A stretch of DNA of 23,567 nt, from positions 1-23,567 of the forward strand of contig JABAYZ010000015.1 in assembly GCA_018608735.1 (NCBI GenBank). Direction: 5' to 3'. Below, piece by piece: positions 8,170-15,100 of this stretch. The notes under the pieces were generated by a model. That model was not told the origin of the DNA, did not search any database, and saw only the letters and a program-made list of their open reading frames with translations. The stretch comes from Flavobacteriaceae bacterium (lineage in GTDB: Bacteria; Bacteroidota; Bacteroidia; Flavobacteriales; Flavobacteriaceae). Position numbers and translations under genes: made by a program. Within the stretch, counting starts at the first letter, position 1. Every line of letters begins with the position of its first letter.

Positions 8170-10386
8170 TTATTTTATATGATATCTTAGCCCCAAAAAC
8201 CCATTGATACCTTGGTTAGAATAATATACATAACTCGGGTCAAATGTTAGCGCGTTAGGATTATTTTGGGTGGCAATGGCTTGGCCATTAGATCCAAATT
8301 CAACGTCTTTATCAAAGGGGTCAAAAGCACGTGCGATGCTATTGGCCGCGGGTTTGAAATTGAAGATATTTTTGAGGCCAGCAAACAATTCAAATTCCTT
8401 GTGGCTATAAGTCGCTTGTAGGTTCATTATGTTTATGACAGGACTGTGAGAAGCTCTAGTGTCTAGCGCCCCAAGCAAGGGAAGTTTCATCGGTCCAATG
8501 ACCGTTCCAGAGAGGTCAAATGAGATTTTGGGGTTGTAGATCGTATAGCTTATTTTGTAATTCCCAGAAATCTTTTCAGTCAACAGTGGATATTGGGTTT
8601 CGTTATTTTGAATGATTTTAGAGTCTATAAAGGTAGCGCCCATATTTATTTTAAGACCGTTAGCAGATATACTATTGATGTTAAATGTAATCCCTTGCGT
8701 TACCGACTTTCCGTCCAAGTTGCTATAGATAATTTGATTTGGATTGGTTTCGTAATCTGGAAAAATTCTATTCGAAAATTCTGTTTTGAATACGCTAAGG
8801 TCTAAATCAAAAATAGTTCCATATTTCGAATATAGTTTTTGATTCCAATTCAGGTTTAAGTTCCAGGATTTTTCAGGTAAAATAGCTTCGGTAAAAATAA
8901 CCTCTCTAGCTCCTGTAAGGGCGGCATGGTCTTCCGTAAACACATTGACGACTCTGTATCCAGTTCCAAATCCGAGACGAACAATTGTGCTTTCATTCTT
9001 ACTTGCCCATTTATAGTTTAGCCGTGGCGTCCAAATATCGCCATAAATCGAATTATGGTCATATCTAATTCCAGAGAGTAGGGTTTGAGAATCATTAAGT
9101 TGCCATTGGTCTTGAATAAACGCCCCTGGAAGAGCGGTTATATCCTTAGTGACCGTAGCGGGTGTATTGTCGTCATAACTGGTGTATCGATATGTTGCGC
9201 CAAACAGTAGAGTATGATGCTTTAGTGTTTTGGAATAAACGCCTTGTACAAAACCAATAGTTTGTAGCGCATTATATGAAGTGGTTCCATACACTGAATT
9301 TTGATCATGATTATTGAGGCTGTATTGTAAAAACAAATGTTTTGAAACATCATATTTTCCAAAAACCTCAATTCTACTGGTGTAAATACTTTCGCCATAA
9401 ACCTGGTCGCCCCCTCTATAGTCTGAATTCCAGTGTGTTTCGCCACCCCATCGATCTTCATAAAAATAACGACATGCTACACTATTTTTTTTGGTTTTAA
9501 TGGTATTGAAAATTGAAATCCGGCGTTGTAAGGTCAAATCTGTAAACCCATCTCCGTTATCATCAATGGGATTTGAATAGTTAAAATAATTTACGCCAAC
9601 CAACCCTTGAATTGTTTTTAAGCGATACTTAGCACCCAGATCTACGTTTAACTCACCCCATGAGGTTGTATAGGTTTCAATATTAAATGGATGCACATTT
9701 TGGGGAAGTTTAGTAATTAAATTAATGACACCACCAATGGCTTCAGAACCATATAACGTCGAGGCAGGGCCCTTTATAACTTCCACTTGTTGGATGAGTG
9801 ATTGAGGAATTCCAGACAGCCCATAAACCGTAGATAAACCACTCACTAGAGGCAAGCCATCAATCAAAACCATGGTGTTAGCTCCCTCTTGTCCGTTAAT
9901 GTGAATATCCCCCGTGTTACAGATGTTACAATTGAGTTGAGGTCTCACACCATTTACACCTTCAATGGCTTCAAAAAAACTCGCTTTGGGAGTTGCTCTA
10001 AAAAAATCTGCGGTATAGAGTTCAATTTGAACCGCACTTTTAAGCTTTGACACTTGACGAAGTGTCCCCGAAATTACAACTTCGTCCAAACTGTTATTTT
10101 GTAGTGTAATTGGCCCAAGGTTAGTCCTGTTTTCATTCACTAGTATTACTTTTGGTGTATAGCCTACATAGGAAATTAGAAGCTTATTTTCTCCTTTTGT
10201 AGTTGCAATAGTAAACGTTCCGTCTTCGTTGGTAATCGTACTTTTACTATTCAAACTGTTATAAACAGTAGCACCAAAAAGTAAATTATTTTCACGATCT
10301 TTAACAACACCTTTCACGCTCTGAGCCAAGGTACTATTTGTAAAAAGAAATAATAGGACACAAAATGTATTATATTTTACGATCAA
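8170..10386 (-). CDS. TonB-dependent outer-membrane receptor, probable metal or metal-complex uptake
   Basis: Outer-membrane beta-barrel receptor of 738 residues driven by TonB. A signal peptide (about 1-22, ending LAQS) is followed by a carboxypeptidase-regulatory-like beta-sandwich (about 23-97), the plug (about 105-228) with VLIDGLPL and the closing GPASTLYGSEAIGGVINLIT segment, and a barrel filling the rest. The plug carries a CxxC pair, Cys153 and Cys156 (LNCNICNTGDIHINGQEG). The only usable start is a TTG at 10386: no ATG, GTG or CTG lies between the upstream in-frame stop at 10413-10411 and the signal peptide. The gene is divergent from a DtxR/MntR-type regulator with 51 bp between the start codons, which points to iron, manganese or another metal as cargo (inference). 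The substrate is not shown by the sequence itself. Confidence 0.9.
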   Translation of the reverse strand: MIVKYNTFCVLLFLFTNSTLAQSVKGVVKDRENNLLFGATVYNSLNSKSTITNEDGTFTIATTKGENKLLISYVGYTPKVILVNENRTNLGPITLQNNSLDEVVISGTLRQVSKLKSAVQIELYTADFFRATPKASFFEAIEGVNGVRPQLNCNICNTGDIHINGQEGANTMVLIDGLPLVSGLSTVYGLSGIPQSLIQQVEVIKGPASTLYGSEAIGGVINLITKLPQNVHPFNIETYTTSWGELNVDLGAKYRLKTIQGLVGVNYFNYSNPIDDNGDGFTDLTLQRRISIFNTIKTKKNSVACRYFYEDRWGGETHWNSDYRGGDQVYGESIYTSRIEVFGKYDVSKHLFLQYSLNNHDQNSVYGTTSYNALQTIGFVQGVYSKTLKHHTLLFGATYRYTSYDDNTPATVTKDITALPGAFIQDQWQLNDSQTLLSGIRYDHNSIYGDIWTPRLNYKWASKNESTIVRLGFGTGYRVVNVFTEDHAALTGAREVIFTEAILPEKSWNLNLNWNQKLYSKYGTIFDLDLSVFKTEFSNRIFPDYETNPNQIIYSNLDGKSVTQGITFNINSISANGLKINMGATFIDSKIIQNNETQYPLLTEKISGNYKISYTIYNPKISFDLSGTVIGPMKLPLLGALDTRASHSPVINIMNLQATYSHKEFELFAGLKNIFNFKPAANSIARAFDPFDKDVEFGSNGQAIATQNNPNALTFDPSYVYYSNQGINGFLGLRYHIK

Positions 10387-10388
10387 AG

Positions 10389-10419
10389 TTGTAAATTTAT
10401 AGGGTCTAAATTAAAATTG
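10389..10419 (+). promoter_or_regulatory. Candidate promoter of the DtxR-family gene
   Basis: TTG at 10389-10391 and TAAAATTG at 10412-10419 are separated by 20 bp, matching the Bacteroidota -33 (TTG) and -7 (TAnnTTTG) elements with one mismatch in the -7 box. The ATG at 10438 would lie roughly 12 bases downstream of the predicted transcription start. The spacer contains an inverted repeat (10394-10412), a typical place for a repressor site. Confidence 0.35.
10394..10412. promoter_or_regulatory. Candidate metalloregulator operator (AATTTA-N7-TAAATT inverted repeat)
   Basis: A 6-bp inverted repeat, AATTTA at 10394-10399 and TAAATT at 10407-10412, with a 7-bp spacer (tagggtc), lies in the 51-bp gap between the divergent TonB-receptor and DtxR-family genes. 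Its total length of 19 bp fits DtxR/MntR-type palindromes, and its placement would let one bound dimer block both genes. The arms are pure A/T, so chance cannot be excluded. Confidence 0.3.
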
Positions 10420-10437
10420 TTCACCACTGCAAAACTA

Positions 10438-10848
10438 ATGAAAAAAACTAAAGAAAAAGAGCATTATCTAAAAGAAATTTATAGGCTTGAGGCGGGCGGT
10501 AAAACGGTCTCAGTTTCAGAGCTTTCTCGGGTATTTGGAATTTCTAAATCTTCTGTTTCTAATATGATTAAAAAACTCGTGGCTATGCAGTTGTTAAACT
10601 CTGCGCCATATAAGGCTATAGCGCTTACTCTAGAAGGGCGCAAACTCGCTCGTACCATTGTCGCAAAGCACCGCTTGATTGAGTTGTTTTTAGTAGAGAT
10701 TATGGGCTTTGATCCAGAAAATGTTCATGAAATTGCGGAAGAAATTGAACACATAGATAGTCCTCCATTTTTTAGAAAAGTGCAAAAAATGCTAAGTCAG
10801 AGGGCAATTGATCCTCATGGCAGCCCTATTCCTGATGTTGAGTTTTAA
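10438..10848 (+). CDS. DtxR/MntR-family metal-dependent transcriptional regulator (short form)
   Basis: A 136-residue regulator with an N-terminal winged helix-turn-helix (about 8-65; SVSELSRVFGISKSSVSNMIKKL) and a dimerisation/metal-binding helical domain (66-136). It ends just after the family motif PHGSPIPD and lacks the SH3-like third domain of DtxR/IdeR, so it is MntR-sized. Aligning by eye with DtxR, the ancillary-site residues are kept (His78, Glu82, His97), and the primary site reads His9, Glu101, Glu104, His105. A lysine (Lys12) stands where B. subtilis MntR has the ligand Glu11, so the metal site is not canonical MntR. I use the ATG at 10438, not the in-frame TTG at 10417. It is divergent from a TonB receptor gene, its probable target. 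Confidence 0.9.
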   Translation: MKKTKEKEHYLKEIYRLEAGGKTVSVSELSRVFGISKSSVSNMIKKLVAMQLLNSAPYKAIALTLEGRKLARTIVAKHRLIELFLVEIMGFDPENVHEIAEEIEHIDSPPFFRKVQKMLSQRAIDPHGSPIPDVEF

Positions 10849-10880
10849 GACTCAAGAAAACAATTATTCAAATTCAACGA

Positions 10881-11966
10881 TTATTTTATTTTTTTACTAT
10901 AGGCTTGTGGAGTACACCCTTTTATCTCTTTAAAAACTCTAAAAAATGTTTGATGCGAATTATAGCCACTATCTTTGGATAGCGAATTGATTGTATGTTT
11001 CTCTAAATAGCCGTTTTCAATAAGTTCTGAGGCGTGTTGAATTCTATGATAATTTACAAAGTATTTAAAGTTTCCAAACTCTGAACCTTTTAAAATCATT
11101 CTAATTTGTCTCTCTTTTTGGTTTGAATGAAAGCTCATTTTACTTAAAGAAAAATCAGGATCCAAAAACAATAATTTTGAGACTAGAACTGTTTTTAAAT
11201 TCCCATAATTTTCATGTACTTGACGATTTAATATGACTTCAGGCTTTAAGTACGAAAGTTTAGGTAAATAGCTTAAAATTTTTGGGCTAAAGGTTAAAAA
11301 CAAAAATTCAGTCAGATATAACAATTGAACGATGTTGCTAAAGAATTCGTTCAGAACCCTTCCTTTGAGTAATACGCCGATAATGATACTAAGTATTATA
11401 TTTAGAGTGATAATGCCCCAATACAGTATAAACCAATTCTTAAAAAGTATACTTTTGGAGCTCTTAATTTCTAAGTTTTTATAGCCATCTAAAAATATTT
11501 TTAAAATCATCAATAGTGTAATGAGACTAAAGATCACAAATGAAATGGCATAATCTCTATAGTATAACGTTAAAGTACTATTTTCTATATAACTGAAATC
11601 TCGATTATAGAATTTTGGTTCTAAAAATCGATACCCAAAGTGATTTAAAGCGAAAAACACAAAGATAGTTAAACAAAAAATAAAAAGAATTTTAGAAAAC
11701 TTAGACTTATTTTTTCTAAATACGGTTTCAGCAAACAAGAATAAATATAATAGACCTATGTACTTAACTAGAAGTGTTATTTCTATGGGAATTGGCAAGA
11801 AATTTCCAAGGGATAGCAACCCTAAAAAATTTATAACAAGATTAGACATAATGTGTGCCACAAAAAAGGAGAGGTAGCTCTTATTATGCTTCGTTTTTGA
11901 ATTTCTTAAGTGTATGACCAAAAAAATCAAAAGCATCATCAGTAATAATGAAATTGTAATTTCCAT
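10881..11966 (-). CDS. Seven-helix membrane protein with C-terminal AraC-type DNA-binding domain
   Basis: A 361-residue membrane-tethered transcription regulator. Seven hydrophobic segments are visible at about 3-20, 31-53, 63-83, 91-110, 138-160, 175-200 and 206-227. A linker leads to an AraC/HTH_18 domain at about 275-358, containing the second helix-turn-helix and the typical ending SGYNSHQTFFRVFKEIKG followed by TPQAY. It has no separate sensor domain, so the membrane bundle probably senses the signal (inference). The start codon faces the giant secreted-protein gene, whose ATG lies 162 bp away, and a 13-bp palindrome sits in the gap. Such proteins are widespread in Flavobacteriia, and their ligands are generally unknown. 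The gene converges with the DtxR-family gene, 32 bp apart. Confidence 0.85.
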   Translation of the reverse strand: MEITISLLLMMLLIFLVIHLRNSKTKHNKSYLSFFVAHIMSNLVINFLGLLSLGNFLPIPIEITLLVKYIGLLYLFLFAETVFRKNKSKFSKILFIFCLTIFVFFALNHFGYRFLEPKFYNRDFSYIENSTLTLYYRDYAISFVIFSLITLLMILKIFLDGYKNLEIKSSKSILFKNWFILYWGIITLNIILSIIIGVLLKGRVLNEFFSNIVQLLYLTEFLFLTFSPKILSYLPKLSYLKPEVILNRQVHENYGNLKTVLVSKLLFLDPDFSLSKMSFHSNQKERQIRMILKGSEFGNFKYFVNYHRIQHASELIENGYLEKHTINSLSKDSGYNSHQTFFRVFKEIKGCTPQAYSKKIK

Positions 11967-11980
11967 TTATTGTTTAATAA

Positions 11981-11993
11981 TTTTACTGTAAAA
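11981..11993. promoter_or_regulatory. Perfect 13-bp palindrome TTTTAC-T-GTAAAA in the divergent gap
   Basis: TTTTAC (11981-11986) and GTAAAA (11988-11993) are exact inverted copies around one base. The site lies 15 bp upstream of the AraC-type regulator start and 136 bp upstream of the giant gene ATG. A second GTAAAC-like half site follows at once (AGTAAAC, 11993-11999). The position suits an operator for the adjacent regulator, but the sequence is AT-rich and no other copy was confirmed. Confidence 0.3.
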
Positions 11994-12128
11994 GTAAACA
12001 AATATGTAATAATATATTTTTTATGCGCACATTTTATACTTTTTGATACTGTTAGGTGGGTGGTATTGGGAAATCAACTCGATAAAAACCTTAAATTTAC
12101 TGGATATTATTTAACCAATTTAACTAAA

Positions 12129-15100
12129 ATGAAAAAATTACTACTTCTATTGTTATTTCCTTTGTTGTCATTCTCACAACAGCAGATTACCAAGGTTACT
12201 TTTAACCAGGACGATGAACTAAGATTAGGAGCAGAGCCTGATGAATTGATTCGAATTTCCGTTCACACCACTGAATCGATTTCGAATGCAAGCCTCCTTA
12301 TATCGAGTGCTGGCTGGGGTGATGGTCTAGCATCTCAACCAATGACTTCAGAATCAGATACGGAATTTTATTATGATTATGTTATTCCTGCGGACAGTTC
12401 GCTGACTAACGGTGCATTGAATATTTCGTTTTCAGTAGATGCCTTAGAAACTTACTCCGTTAAATTTGCGGTTGCCGATGTTCGCCAACCGGAAGGCCAA
12501 GGAAATTCATTCAGACCTTATGAGATTAATTCGATTGCCAATTTGAGTTGGGTTTTTGACAGTCATCCTGGTCATACGTCCGCAAACTTCAAACAGACAC
12601 AGGATTTGGATTTACAGGGTTACAGTTGGATGAGTAAAACAGATTTTAACTATCCAAACTTCAATCTTAGCAGTCCGTCTCTAAATTACTTCAATTATGA
12701 TGGAAACGGTCATACGCTTCAAAACATTAGCTTAACAGAGACTAACAAAAAACAAAACTTTGGTTTTTTTGGTAACATTGCTTATGGATCTATTATGAAT
12801 CTTACAATAGACAACATGACGTATGATATCTTGTACACAGGTGATGAGAATCTTAATAATGTTGGATTACTTTGTGGTAGTTTAGATCGTAGTTATTTAT
12901 TTGATGTCATTGTTAAAAACTCTACGCTAACGATCACTTCAAAAAGCTATGTTAACAATGTTGGAGCTTTGATGGGAAGAATCGGTTACAGTCGTTTTAT
13001 CGAAAATGTAACTTCACAGGACAATACCATTACCATTAAGGGAACTCCCAATAGTACCAACCACTACTCTAATTATGTCGGCGGTTTATTTGGAAACATG
13101 GATTATTTGGACCAGTATAATTCATTAAGTAAGTTTTATTCCAAAAACAATACCATTACGTTATCTGGTTATGGGAATTATATTGGAGGCTTAACTAACA
13201 TGAACTATATATTTTCAGGGCAGACCGAAACAAATAATAGTGAATACCTAACCCTTTCCGAGTTTCACACAGAAAACATTTCAATTACGATTACTGATGA
13301 TGTTTTTGATAGTAATGGTAATGGTAGAGCCTCTACGCGTGTCGGCGGTCTATTTGGGTCTTTGAAAACCAATTCAAATTATTCAGACAAAACACATGCA
13401 GAGCTTATAAAATCATCAGCAACAGGCACAATCACTTTAAAAATGGGTCGTGAAGTTGGAGGTCTTATAGGAAATGCAGAAGCCCGAATATCAGATGTTT
13501 ATTCCAAAGTAGATATTAACATCGATTTAGGCGCTTATGCAGACTGGCAAAACACGAGTGGCAATACGACTTGGGGTAGCTCCAAACTAAATGAGGAATA
13601 TACAAATATAGGTGGTTTAATAGGTGTATTGACTTACAAAGGAAGAGCATTAAGCAACAGTTATTCGGCAGCTAGTTTTACCGTTTCAGGCATCAATTTT
13701 ACAGATGATCTTCTGTATATAGATTACACTGGAGATGGTAACTTGGATCAACCCAAGCGATGGGGATCCGTAATTGGAAACACCAACAACAATAATGCAG
13801 ATGAGTTTGTAGCGGACAATGTATTTTACAATTCAGACTTGGTATCCTATGAAGCCGTAGCGCCTTTGGATTATAATGATAGTAACCCGAGACAAGCGTT
13901 GGTAAATGCTGTTGGGAAAACAACTGCAGATCTAAAATTAATCTCAAACTTTATGAAAAAAGGTTGGGATTTTGTAACAGAAGTTTCTAATGGTACAGAT
14001 GATATTTGGGATATCAACAACGGTACTACAGCTACCGCGATTAATGAGGGGTATCCAATTTTTAGTCATCAGATAGAGAATGGACCTTTGGCAGTAATGC
14101 CTATTATACTAACGCCTTCTAGTGATTTTAGTACAGGCCTTATGGTGTCGACTCGACAACTGATCGCGACGTCTGCCCTTGGCGGTACGAGCACGATTTC
14201 AGCGACTTCGTCTAATAGTGACATTGTAAGTGTTGTGGTTGAGAATACAGTAACAGATGGTGATATTACAACGTCTGATTTGGTGTTTACCTACAATGGA
14301 ATTGAAGGTACCACAGGAAATGCGCTCATTACGGTTATAGGAGAAAATACGAATACGGAAACTGGAGAGATTGAATTCACTTACTTTCAAGATCAAAATG
14401 CTCCAATAATTGAAACGCTTCGATTTTACAATGGGACTCAAATGCGTTTGGGTGGTAAAACGGGCGAAAATATCCGTATTGAAGTCGTATTATCAGAAAG
14501 TGCAGGTGAAACCAATACGATAGATCTTACAGGTTGGGGCCCCGATGTGACTGCTGACATGTCAATAGATTCAGAAAACGATAAAAAACTCTTTTATAAT
14601 TTTTCAATTCCAGAAGATGCGACCCAAACAGAAGCCAAAGTCACAGTTTCTATAAACGCATCCGATGTTTCTAATAATACATCTTTTAAAACTAGTAATT
14701 TTGTAGTTGCCGATGTCCGCCAACCGGAAGGTCAAGGAAATTCATTCACCCCTTATGAGATTAATTCGATTGCCAATTTGAGTTGGGTTTTTGACAGTCA
14801 TCCTGGTCATACGTCCGCAAACTTCAAACAGACACAGGATTTGGATTTACAGGGTTACAGTTGGATGAGTAAAACAGATTTTAACTATCCAAACTTCAAT
14901 CTTAGCAGTCCGTCTCTAAATTACTTCAATTATGATGGAAACGGTCATACGCTTCAAAACATTAGCTTAACAGAGACTAACAAAAAACAAAACTTTGGTT
15001 TTTTTGGTAACATTGCTTATGGATCTATTATGAATCTTACAATAGACAACATGACGTATGATATCTTGTACACAGGTGATGAGAATCTTAATAATGTTGG

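Noticed and set aside
8155..8190. ATATCA/TGATAT hairpin at the end of the first TonB receptor gene
   Set aside because: The stem is six A/T-rich pairs with an 11-base loop overlapping the stop codon and no T-run; too weak to call a terminator.
10417..10437. TTG start adding seven residues to the DtxR-family regulator
   Set aside because: The ATG at 10438 gives the usual family N-terminus, and the TTG overlaps the candidate -7 box.
11970..12128. In-frame 53-codon extension upstream of the giant gene, from a TTG
   Set aside because: It would bury the clear signal peptide MKKLLLLLLFPLLSFS inside the protein, starts with a rare codon, and occupies the regulatory gap.
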